DNA from: Dyadobacter crusticola DSM 16708
GTDB taxonomy: Bacteria; Bacteroidota; Bacteroidia; Cytophagales; Spirosomataceae
DNA length: 64,000 nt
Assembly: GCF_000701505.1 (NCBI RefSeq)
Contig: NZ_JNJB01000004.1
Coordinates: 496,001 to 560,000, forward strand
Reading direction: 5' to 3'
Positions 52,787 through 60,430 of the stretch are shown here, piece by piece. The notes beneath the pieces are model-generated. The model had not been told where the DNA came from. It ran no database searches and saw only the letters and a program-made list of their open reading frames with translations. The position numbers were made by a program, and so were the translations under genes. The first letter of the stretch is position 1. Each line of letters begins with the position of its first letter.

Positions 52787-54247
52787 CTAAATATCAAATT
52801 GCTTCATTTTGTTGTAAAGCGTCTTCCTGTCAATGTTCAGCAAACGGGCTGCTTTACTTTTATTGAAGTTAACGTCCCTTAAAACCTGCATGATCATATC
52901 GTACTCCGCCTCGTTCGCAACAGTTTTCAAGCTCGGCTTTGAATCTTCGCCTTCCAGTGTGTCCACAATTGTAGCGGCTGGTGTTACGGCCGCCGGTTCT
53001 TCGTCCAGGTCTTTCAGTCTCCGGTAGTTTACGATTTCAAACGGAAGTGCTTTTTCCTCAATCAATTCTCCGTCGGAAAGCAGCGTCGCTCTTTTGATCA
53101 CATTCTTTAATTCCCGCAGGTTACCCGGCCAAGAATAGTGAAGGAAATCACTTTTTACTTCTTCCGAGAATCCAACTACATTCTTGTTCAGCTCTGCATT
53201 GGTTGTATCCAGGAACGAGTTGGCAAACAGCATCAGATCGTCTTTCCTGTTTCTGAGCGCAGGTACTTCGATCGTGAACTCGTTGAAACGGTAATACAAA
53301 TCTTCCCGGAACTTGCCATTCTTGGCAGATTCAAGAAGGCGCTCGTTACTCGCTACGATTATACGTACATCAAGTTCTATTTCTTTCGAGCCGCCTATTC
53401 TTCTCATCTTTCGCTCCTGCACCACGCGGAGTAATGCAACCTGGATTTCGTATGACAAGTTAGAAACCTCGTCAAGGAACAGGGTACCTCCGTTAGCCAG
53501 CTCAAAGTGGCCGATTTTGGTTTGCAATGCGCCTGTAAATGATCCTTTTTCGTGACCAAATAATTCGCTACCAGCCAGTTCCTTTGAAATGGCACCACAG
53601 TCCATTGCCACAAAAGGCATATCTTTCCGGCGTGAACGGTTGTGAATTTCCTGTGCGATCGCCTCTTTTCCCGAGCCGCTTTCACCGTAGATAATCACGC
53701 TGAAATTTGTAGGCGCAACCAGGTCGACCTGTTTGAAAAGATTGTCCGAAACGTCGCTGTTACCCATGATGTAGCCCGCCTTTGTCCGGGAATGCATCTT
53801 TCTGGTAGGCTTCGCGGTCGTTGTTTCAGAAGGTGAGCCGGGCGTTCCGGAATAAGAATATTCCTGCTCGTCATTCTGTGAAGATTCGGCGTCGGCCAAA
53901 GCTTTTTTAACCGTTACCAGGATTTCATCCGGAAAAAGCGGTTTGGTGATATAATCATAAGCACCGGCCTTCATCACGCTGACCGCCACTTTGATATCTG
54001 AATAGCCCGTTATGATCAAAACCGGCACATGTGGCCTTTTGGATTTGATAGCCGTCAGCAGTTCCGTTCCGGTAATATCCCCGAGCCGGAAGTCCGTCAT
54101 GACCAGGTCAGGCGAGATCGACTCGATCAATGCAAGACCATCTTTGCCGTTCTGTGCTGTTTCAACTATGAAATCATTCTTGGACAAAAATCTCTTCAAC
54201 AGAAAACAAATATCTGCCTCATCATCAACAACAACTATTTTTTTCAT
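52787..54247 (-). CDS. NtrC-family sigma-54 response regulator
   Basis: A 486-residue regulator. The receiver domain (1-120) has phosphoacceptor D52 (VMTDFRLGD) and K102 in TKPLFP. After a polar linker comes the AAA+ domain (about 160-395): Walker A GESGSGKEA (188-196), the sigma-54 contact loop as GSFTGA (235-240) in place of GAFTGA, and FLDEVSNL. A Fis-type HTH closes it (NKSKAARLLNIDRKTLYNKM). It activates sigma-54 promoters after phosphorylation. It lies between rpoN and the hybrid kinase on the same strand, 31 nt after rpoN, so all three form an operon. Confidence 0.95.
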   Translation of the reverse strand: MKKIVVVDDEADICFLLKRFLSKNDFIVETAQNGKDGLALIESISPDLVMTDFRLGDITGTELLTAIKSKRPHVPVLIITGYSDIKVAVSVMKAGAYDYITKPLFPDEILVTVKKALADAESSQNDEQEYSYSGTPGSPSETTTAKPTRKMHSRTKAGYIMGNSDVSDNLFKQVDLVAPTNFSVIIYGESGSGKEAIAQEIHNRSRRKDMPFVAMDCGAISKELAGSELFGHEKGSFTGALQTKIGHFELANGGTLFLDEVSNLSYEIQVALLRVVQERKMRRIGGSKEIELDVRIIVASNERLLESAKNGKFREDLYYRFNEFTIEVPALRNRKDDLMLFANSFLDTTNAELNKNVVGFSEEVKSDFLHYSWPGNLRELKNVIKRATLLSDGELIEEKALPFEIVNYRRLKDLDEEPAAVTPAATIVDTLEGEDSKPSLKTVANEAEYDMIMQVLRDVNFNKSKAARLLNIDRKTLYNKMKQFDI

Positions 54248-54278
54248 GCCAGGTTTCTAGGGCTTAACTTAATCAGTT

Positions 54279-55721
54279 TTATATGGTAACTCTTAATCTC
54301 GCAGTCGGAATGTTCAATTGTTCACGGTATTTGGCAACCGTTCTTCTCGCGACTGAGTAGCCCTTTTCGGAAAGCATATCTGTAATCTGCTGATCGTTAT
54401 AAGGGTGCCGCTTGTCTTCGTCCAGCACAATCTCGCGGATCGCTTCCTGGATTTCCCGGTTTGAAACCTCAGTACCGTCTTCATTTGTAACTCCTTCTGT
54501 AAACAGATCTTTCAGCAAAACAATCCCAAATGGTGTCTGCACATATTTGTTGGTGGTAACACGTGATACTGTTGAAATATCCATGTCAATGATCTCGGCT
54601 ACATCTTTCAGGATCATCGGCCGCAGCTTTTTCACATCACCCGATTGAAAATAGTCATATTGCAGCCTTACAATGGCTTTCAATGTGCTGAGCATCGTAT
54701 TCTCACGCTGCTTGATGGCATCGATAAACCATTTCGCAGAGTTCATTTTATTTTTCAGGAACTGGTTCGTCGCCTTGTCATTCTTCTGCTCAGCCATTTG
54801 CGTAAAAACCTTATTCAGTTTCAATGCAGGGCTGTTTCCCCAGGTAAGCTGTACTTCAATTTCTCCGTCTTCGGTATACCAGAGCATAAAGTCAGGCTTA
54901 ATGCTCTCGTTGACGATCGAATCGTTGCGAAGTCCGGAGGCGGGCTTGGGATTAAGTGTGGTAATCAGCTGAACTGCCTTTTTCAGGGATTCTTCGTCCA
55001 GCCCGGTAATGCGCATGATCTTGTCATAATTGCGCGACCCAAGCTCATCGAATGCGTCGCTGACAATGCGGTATGCCCATTTCCATGTTTCATTCTGATT
55101 CTCCATCCGGTTGAGCTGAATCAGCAGACATTCCCGGAGGTCACTAGCCGCGATCCCGGCGGGATCAAGCTGCTGGATCACTTTCAGCATCAGGTTCACC
55201 TCTTCCGTGTCGATGAACATGCTGTTTGCAAATGAAATATCGTCTGCTATTACCTCGCTTTCACGTCTGAGAAATCCATCTTCGTCCAGCGAGTCGAGGA
55301 TAAAATCTGCTATCAGCTGCTGTCTTTCGTCGAGTCTCAGGAAATGCACCTGCTGCTTTAAATCGTCGCGAAAGGAGATCGACTCCACCATCGGCCTGGT
55401 GTATAGCTCATTATCGGCCGACTGGTTATTTGCATACGTTTTGTAATCCGGAATATCATCGTCCCTGAACTCGTCCCAATCGTAATAATCCTGTACGGAA
55501 GTATCATCCCCTGAGCCCGAGTCCGAAGGTTCGTCGAAATCGTCTGCCGTTTCTTCTGCGGCATTCTCTTCTTTACCTTCTTCCAGAATAGGGTTTTCCT
55601 CTAATTCCTCTTTAATTCTTTGTTCAAGCTCCATTGTCGTCAAATGCAATAAATTCAGCATTTGAATCTGCAATGGAGAGTATTTTAAGGTCTGCCTTTG
55701 CGTCTGCGTCTGTCTTTGCAT
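54279..55721 (-). CDS. rpoN: RNA polymerase sigma-54 factor RpoN
   Basis: A 480-residue RpoN. Region I is glutamine-rich (QTLKYSPLQIQMLNLLHLTT, about 11-30), region II is acidic (EEGKEENAAEETADDFDEPS), the core-binding domain spans about 110-300, and the DNA-binding domain ends with the RpoN box ARRTVAKYR (458-466). It directs transcription from -24/-12 promoters and needs an AAA+ activator. The NtrC-family and kinase genes follow in the same direction, and a -24/-12 promoter for a response regulator lies about 1.4 kb upstream. Confidence 0.97.
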   Translation of the reverse strand: MQRQTQTQRQTLKYSPLQIQMLNLLHLTTMELEQRIKEELEENPILEEGKEENAAEETADDFDEPSDSGSGDDTSVQDYYDWDEFRDDDIPDYKTYANNQSADNELYTRPMVESISFRDDLKQQVHFLRLDERQQLIADFILDSLDEDGFLRRESEVIADDISFANSMFIDTEEVNLMLKVIQQLDPAGIAASDLRECLLIQLNRMENQNETWKWAYRIVSDAFDELGSRNYDKIMRITGLDEESLKKAVQLITTLNPKPASGLRNDSIVNESIKPDFMLWYTEDGEIEVQLTWGNSPALKLNKVFTQMAEQKNDKATNQFLKNKMNSAKWFIDAIKQRENTMLSTLKAIVRLQYDYFQSGDVKKLRPMILKDVAEIIDMDISTVSRVTTNKYVQTPFGIVLLKDLFTEGVTNEDGTEVSNREIQEAIREIVLDEDKRHPYNDQQITDMLSEKGYSVARRTVAKYREQLNIPTARLRVTI

Positions 55722-56212
55722 AGAGCAAGTAAGGGTAAAATGGTAATTCTCTTTATGCTTTAAATTTACGACTCTTTATTCAATCTTCCTGTAAGGCACA
55801 ACCGCGATTGCAAAGATTGCGTAGTTATTTCCACAGACTGAGTATTATAATTCAGAATGTCGCAATTCTCTACGCCTTTGATCATGTCAGGATCAGCCTG
55901 GTGCTGGTTTCAAAACGCAGCTAAGTGGGCACAATCTTTTGTATACGCCCCGCCTCCGAGCCAGCGTGGCCAGAAATGCAATACTTTTTATTTATCTGAG
56001 TATCAAAAGTATCGGGGCCAAATCAGTACAAACAAAGTTGTCTTCGCAAAGAACTTCCGGCAGTCGCACCGGCGCTTTTTCAATGGCTGATAGATCCCGG
56101 TTGTTTTCCTTTTTAAGAAAATAAATAACGAGACATTACATACTAAAACAAAAGCCTTGCCGACCGTGCGAGCGCTACCCGGGGAAGTCCACTATGCGCG
56201 GCTAAGCTTTTG
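55722..56212. other. Intergenic region upstream of rpoN without a convincing gene
   Basis: No frame here looks coding; the longest (about 77 codons on the + strand from 55857) has no recognisable motif. It holds an inverted repeat ATACTTTT/AAAAGTAT (55981-55988 with 56005-56012) and, at its right end, a GC-rich hairpin block (56150-56211). The rpoN promoter should lie at its left end, but I found no good consensus match. Confidence 0.5.
56150..56211. ncRNA. Possible structured RNA or second terminator, GC-rich
   Basis: AAAAGCCTTGCCG (56150-56162) can pair with CGGCTAAGCTTTT (56199-56211), except for a 3x3 internal loop, closing 36 nt of GC-rich sequence (CGAGCGCTACCCGGGGAAG). This contrasts with the AT-rich flanks. 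It could be a small RNA on either strand or a backup terminator for the leftward YtxH operon. No known RNA family is recognised. Confidence 0.3.
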
Positions 56213-56240
56213 AAACAACAAAACCCTCAGCAGAGAGGGT
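56213..56240 (-). terminator. Intrinsic terminator of the YtxH operon
   Basis: On the reverse strand, ACCCTC, a 6-nt loop and GAGGGT are followed by TTTGTTGTTT. The stem is 56223-56228 with 56235-56240. It lies about 28 nt beyond the stop of the gene at 56268-56579. Confidence 0.68.
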
Positions 56241-56267
56241 CTCGTGTAAGATTTATCCAGAAGATAC

Positions 56268-56579
56268 TTATACCGGTTTGGTCGCAGGCTCGTCGGTCAC
56301 TTTCTTCACCCAACGCAATCCTTTCAGCAGCATTTCCCTGCCTTCATTGACACCGTGTTTGAGTATAACCCTCTCGACGACCATCGGTACCACAAAGTTA
56401 AGTGGCGGCGGAAGTCGCTTCAATGCAGTACGTCCGATCAATGTATGCACACCCATTTGAAGCCCTTTTCCGCCCAGCGCCTGCTTGCCTGACGAAACCA
56501 GGCTATCTACAAAGCTGAATGTACCGGAAGCCGGCTTGCCGCTTTTCCTGTTTGTTGATGTAGTCGATGAATTTTCCAT
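56268..56579 (-). CDS. Small conserved protein of the YtxH operon, function unknown
   Basis: A 103-residue basic protein. The N-terminus is polar and serine-rich (1-25). The rest holds a moderately hydrophobic segment (LPPPLNFVVPMVVERVILKH) and ends RWVKKVTDEPATKPV. There is no signal peptide and no catalytic motif. It follows the YtxH-type gene by 50 nt on the same strand and shares its terminator, so a joint role in envelope or general stress is likely but unproven. I do not recognise the family. Confidence 0.65.
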   Translation of the reverse strand: MENSSTTSTNRKSGKPASGTFSFVDSLVSSGKQALGGKGLQMGVHTLIGRTALKRLPPPLNFVVPMVVERVILKHGVNEGREMLLKGLRWVKKVTDEPATKPV

Positions 56580-56629
56580 ATAGCATTTAGCAAAAATGGC
56601 CGGAATGCATTATTCCGGCCAATGTGATT

Positions 56630-56917
56630 TTATCTAAAATCGTTGATTTCCTTTTTTGCAGTGTCAGTGTATTCGGCTGCTTTGTTAACTGCTTCGTCCT
56701 TGTAAGCCAGACCTTCTTCTTTCAAGTCCTCGGCCACTTTCTTGGCGTCGTGCTTACTTCTTTCCAGTGCGTCAATCAGGTCGCTCGCCAGGCTATTGGT
56801 TTTTTTCTTGATCTTCTTTCTGGTTGTAGCACCTTCTTCCGGCGCGAGCAACAATCCGATCACAGCTCCCACAAGTGCAGCTGAAACAACTCCCAAAATA
56901 ACTCTATTAGCTGACAT
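56630..56917 (-). CDS. YtxH-domain stress protein
   Basis: A 95-residue protein. The N-terminal transmembrane helix (RVILGVVSAALVGAVIGLLL) ends in the YtxH hallmark APEEG, followed by T-T-R-K-K. The remainder is a long, highly charged amphipathic helix (IDALERSKHDAKKVAEDLKE, GLAYKDEAVNKAAEYTDTAK). Members are membrane-anchored and often induced by general stress. It is divergent from the single-domain response regulator, with a 354-nt regulatory region between them. Confidence 0.83.
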   Translation of the reverse strand: MSANRVILGVVSAALVGAVIGLLLAPEEGATTRKKIKKKTNSLASDLIDALERSKHDAKKVAEDLKEEGLAYKDEAVNKAAEYTDTAKKEINDFR

Positions 56918-57025
56918 AATTCTTAGTCGTTAATGTTAACAATCAATTTCAATACAATTTCGAAAAATCCTGTACCAGCAAATGGAAGCATATCCATTTA
57001 TCGTTATAGACCTTACTGTCAATAG

Positions 57026-57058
57026 TTTACCAATTTACCGGTAATACCTTTTGGTAAA
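57026..57058. promoter_or_regulatory. Nested dyad, candidate upstream activator site for the sigma-54 promoter
   Basis: TTTACCAA (57026-57033) pairs with TTGGTAAA (57051-57058), and between them lies the perfect palindrome TTACCGGTAA (57035-57044). That gives at least four TACC/GGTA half-sites in 33 nt. It is centred about 155 nt upstream of the transcription start expected from the -24/-12 promoter at 57170, a normal distance for enhancer-type sites of NtrC-family activators. Confidence 0.55.
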
Positions 57059-57169
57059 ACATGTAAAGAAAAATACCTAATCAGCGTAAAAGAAGGACAG
57101 ACTGCCGCATGAAATCTATACTATCCGCCCCGTAAACTTTGTCCGGGAACTTCTTTATCTTCTTCAAGA

Positions 57170-57185
57170 TGGCAGGATTATTGCC
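57170..57185 (+). promoter_or_regulatory. Sigma-54 (-24/-12) promoter
   Basis: TGGCAGGATTATTGCC fits TGGCACG-N4-TTGCA: GG at 57171-57172 and GC at 57183-57184 are exactly 12 nt apart, with TGGCA and TTGC both complete. Transcription would begin near 57197, about 75 nt before the response-regulator ATG. Confidence 0.7.
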
Positions 57186-57271
57186 ATACTAACTTCAAAC
57201 TGCGACAACACATGTCGACTCTGCCCAACACCTCCGCTATTGAAGACTAATATATTTTTCAACACATCGCT

Positions 57272-57640
57272 ATGAAGATTGTAATTATTGAAGATGAAAC
57301 AGACTTGGGAGTGTTGATGCGCAATTTTCTAGTAAGACAACTTAATATCGAGGAACCTGAGAAAGCTATTAAAGTAGCTGCATCCATTCAGGAAGGAATG
57401 GCTTGTATTAGTGCCATGAAACCCGATTGGATCTTCATTGACAACAACTTACCTGATGGTAAGGGAATTGCAGAGATTCAGCGGATCAAAAGCATGTACA
57501 CAGATAAGAAGATCTTCATCGTAACTATGAGCGCGATGACAAACCTCCGCGACGAGGCTTTCCGAAACGGCGCAGACTATTTTTTGGATAAGCCGATCAG
57601 CTTCGTGGAAGTCAAAAACATCCTTTCGAAACACCGGTAG
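57272..57640 (+). CDS. Single-domain response regulator (receiver only)
   Basis: A 122-residue receiver with no output domain. It has acidic pocket residues E7/D8 and E9 region (VIIEDET), phosphoacceptor D57 (IFIDNNLPDGKG), a threonine/serine switch (VTMSAM) and K107 in LDKPIS. It probably works as a phosphate shuttle or protein-binding output. It has its own predicted sigma-54 promoter with an upstream activator site, and the rpoN/NtrC/kinase operon is close by. A partner kinase is not adjacent. Confidence 0.9.
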   Translation: MKIVIIEDETDLGVLMRNFLVRQLNIEEPEKAIKVAASIQEGMACISAMKPDWIFIDNNLPDGKGIAEIQRIKSMYTDKKIFIVTMSAMTNLRDEAFRNGADYFLDKPISFVEVKNILSKHR

Positions 57641-57757
57641 TAACAGCGACACCCTAACCGCGCCGATAAACAGTAGAAAAATTTACAATACTTGGGGACA
57701 AACTGAGGGGAATACGTAGAAAATGTTGCTCAAATGGCTTAAATAGCCTTATTATTT

Positions 57758-60055
57758 CTAAAACAGGATCGGACAGCGTGTTCCTGATCTGTTCCTGGGA
57801 CCTGGCAGTTTCACTTTCTGGCTACGGTACTTCGCATGCTTTTTCTTCGGCCCCTCATTCTTCTTCTTCGCATAAGGAGCAAGTTTGAAATCATAGTCGG
57901 GAATGAAATAATCCTCCTTATACTCTGCAACCGGCAGCGGCATATAGTGCCGACCGGGAAATGTTAGCACATCGTATTCATAGTCGTATAAGTAGATCGT
58001 TACGAATCCATCGCGGCTGTATTTGATCCCAATATCAGAAAACGGGCTGTTCTCGTCCGCAGAGGCAACCAGCCGCATCATTTCTTTCTGTTTGCCTTTG
58101 GCTAATACAGTCATATTGTACTGGAAAACCCGGTGTAGCGAATCAATCTGTAATGCAACTCCAAGGTAATACTTGGCATCCTTGATCCTTTCCTGTCCTG
58201 CATACATCACCGCAGTGTTGTTCAATGCGCTCTTGTCCTGGTAGGTTTGGTAGCTCAGCTTTGCCTGGTCGTACTTTTCCATATACCGGTATACGTTGCC
58301 CTGATTTACATTATAAAACTTACGGGAAGGAGCAGCTTCCATTGCTTTTTTGAAATCTTCGTAGGCGCCATCGTAACGAAGGTTCGCCTCATTTACCTGA
58401 CGTTTCTGATCGTGCCTGTTTCCTATATACGCCTGAACGATCCCATGATTATTGTGTAAAAAAGGCAGTTCCGGCTTTTCTCTTACCAAGCTATCAAACA
58501 GCGCCATTGATTTATCCAGCTGATCATTTTCGAGCAGCACCACGCCCCAGCCGTTTTGCGCATTCACATTGGCAGGGTTTAACGAAACCGCTTTTTTGAA
58601 AACCTGATATCCTTTTTTGAACATATCAAAGTGCAGCAGCAGGTTACCATAGTTGCTCCACATCAAATCATACCCTTGCTCATACTGTAAAGCCTTGGCG
58701 AGAAAGGTACCTGCCTCGGAATAGCGCTTCTGGTCGATCATGATGCCGCTCATACCCGCCAGTGCCTCGTAACGGGTTGGATCCAGCTTGATCGCTTTTT
58801 GAAAATCCTCCTGCGCCTCGCTGGTCTTTTTAAGATAATATTCCGAGAAAGCTTTTGTTACAAAAAGATCCGCAAAAAAGCGGTTGTTTTCGTCCATCGC
58901 CTTTTCTGCTTTTTTAAAATCCTGCAAGGCCAGATCATATCTTTTCTGACCGTAGTGAGCCACTGCGCGGCCGAGGTAAGCCGGCATGTAAGTTGAATCT
59001 TTTTTGATAACCCGGTCAAAAAGGGTGAATGCTGTCTGGTATTCGCGTTTTGAAAGATGCGTGTTGGCGATACCGGATTGCAGTGCGGGCGTTTCCCTTT
59101 TCAATGTGGAAGCAAGCTTGTAGTACCGCTGCGCTTCATTGATCAGCTTTAAACCGTAATTGGAATGCGCCATTCCGAGGTACGCATCACCACGGAAAGT
59201 GCGGTCGTCGGTTTCCAGGTAAGTTGAGAAAACAGCCTTCGCCGCTCCAAACTGGTTAAGCGACAACAATGCATTCGCGTAACGTATCTGTGCTTTCGGG
59301 TGCTTTCTTGCGACTTTTTCAAAATCCTTGACAGCCCTTTTTTCATTACCGGTGCGCATGAGCATGTCCCCACGCTGCAACCGGTAAGCCATTTCATCTT
59401 TTTGCCGGATCGCGGTAGTTACCTCTTCAATGGCTTCTTCTGTCCTGCCGGTATATTTGTACGCCATTCCCAGATTGTAATTCCATTTACCGCCGCTGTT
59501 CCGGGCAGAGTTGCCGGTTGCAAAATCGATTGCCTCATTGTATTTCTTCTGCTTCCCAAATGAAACAACCGTGTTGAGGTTTGCCTGCGCGCCGCCCGGC
59601 GCTTCCGCGAAATCGTTTCTGGCCGCGTCGTATTTTCCCGAAAGTAATGCAAACAAGCCCCTGTTGTAACGTAAATGCGGTTCCTGAGTACTGAGATCCA
59701 GCTCCTCCATTATGTGCAGCGCCTTTTGATAATTGCCAAGCAGTGCCAGAATGACCGCCTCATTGTTCATCCGCTGTACAGAATCGGACGGTTCAAATGC
59801 TTCTTTGTGGTAAAGTGCGTAGGCTGCCTGCAAATTCCTGATACCCTGCTGGTAGGATTTTTCGCGGAGCAATGCGGGGTTGTTTTCCTCAAATGAGCGG
59901 TTAAAAACAGGCAGGAGATCTTTGACCAGTCGCTGGCACTCCCCAAAATCCTGTGCAGTAGCATTGCCAGGACCTAAGACAGTCAGCATCAGCAAAATAC
60001 CAGTGCAAAAGAGTAAGTAGATTTTCTGTACCACAGTCGAATTGAAATGGCTCAA
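57758..60055 (-). CDS. Exported tetratricopeptide-repeat protein
   Basis: A 765-residue protein with a signal peptide (1-34, ending NATAQDF). Most of the rest is TPR arrays; clear units include YKYTGRTEEAIEEVTTAIRQ, MPAYLGRAVAHYGQKRYDLA, DPTRYEALAGMSGIMIDQKR and NPANVNAQNGWGVVLLENDQ. About a dozen or more repeats are present. The C-terminal 100 residues are not TPR and are rich in Tyr, Lys and Asp, ending in a very basic tail. It is likely a periplasmic scaffold; no enzyme motif is seen. It is transcribed alone. Confidence 0.85.
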   Translation of the reverse strand: MSHFNSTVVQKIYLLFCTGILLMLTVLGPGNATAQDFGECQRLVKDLLPVFNRSFEENNPALLREKSYQQGIRNLQAAYALYHKEAFEPSDSVQRMNNEAVILALLGNYQKALHIMEELDLSTQEPHLRYNRGLFALLSGKYDAARNDFAEAPGGAQANLNTVVSFGKQKKYNEAIDFATGNSARNSGGKWNYNLGMAYKYTGRTEEAIEEVTTAIRQKDEMAYRLQRGDMLMRTGNEKRAVKDFEKVARKHPKAQIRYANALLSLNQFGAAKAVFSTYLETDDRTFRGDAYLGMAHSNYGLKLINEAQRYYKLASTLKRETPALQSGIANTHLSKREYQTAFTLFDRVIKKDSTYMPAYLGRAVAHYGQKRYDLALQDFKKAEKAMDENNRFFADLFVTKAFSEYYLKKTSEAQEDFQKAIKLDPTRYEALAGMSGIMIDQKRYSEAGTFLAKALQYEQGYDLMWSNYGNLLLHFDMFKKGYQVFKKAVSLNPANVNAQNGWGVVLLENDQLDKSMALFDSLVREKPELPFLHNNHGIVQAYIGNRHDQKRQVNEANLRYDGAYEDFKKAMEAAPSRKFYNVNQGNVYRYMEKYDQAKLSYQTYQDKSALNNTAVMYAGQERIKDAKYYLGVALQIDSLHRVFQYNMTVLAKGKQKEMMRLVASADENSPFSDIGIKYSRDGFVTIYLYDYEYDVLTFPGRHYMPLPVAEYKEDYFIPDYDFKLAPYAKKKNEGPKKKHAKYRSQKVKLPGPRNRSGTRCPILF

Positions 60056-60430
60056 AAGCCACTAACCTACGAGTAATCACGGAGAATTACAATTAATCAC
60101 CTGCACCAGGCGCTAAAAACAAGCTATAATTTTATTTTTTAACAAAATAATCAAAATGTGATTTTGTGAAGCCGAAGCCGGAGACTTTACAAATCGAGAC
60201 TTCGAACGGTCTTCGTTTTCTGCACTCACCTTGTCACACTGCAAATGCATGATCCAACCCTATCAAAAAGGCTGGCATGATTTGAGGGTATAGATTCAAA
60301 ATTAATATCTTGCAAGACAGTAAATATCCCCATTCTCCTGCGCCAGCTCTTGGGCAGGGCTGTTATTGCTACTGAAATTAAGAGAGTTAGGCAGTTCATT
60401 CAATCCCAATCAGCATTAAAGTCGAGCCAA
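60056..60430. other. Intergenic region between the TPR gene and the GH13 gene
   Basis: A divergent region of 375 nt. A frame-open stretch upstream of ATG 60431 reaches TTG 60350 but has no family similarity. I found no strong promoter: the nearest is TTTG near 60282 followed by TAATATCTTGC, one base short of TAnnTTTG. A TGGCA at 60275 lacks the partner TTGC, so it is not a sigma-54 site. Confidence 0.45.

Noticed and set aside
55857..56090. 77-codon frame as a gene
   Set aside because: No motif, no promoter or coding bias, and atypical composition. The region reads as intergenic.
60275..60295. Sigma-54 promoter before the GH13 gene
   Set aside because: TGGCATGATTTG has no TTGC at the required 12-nt offset.
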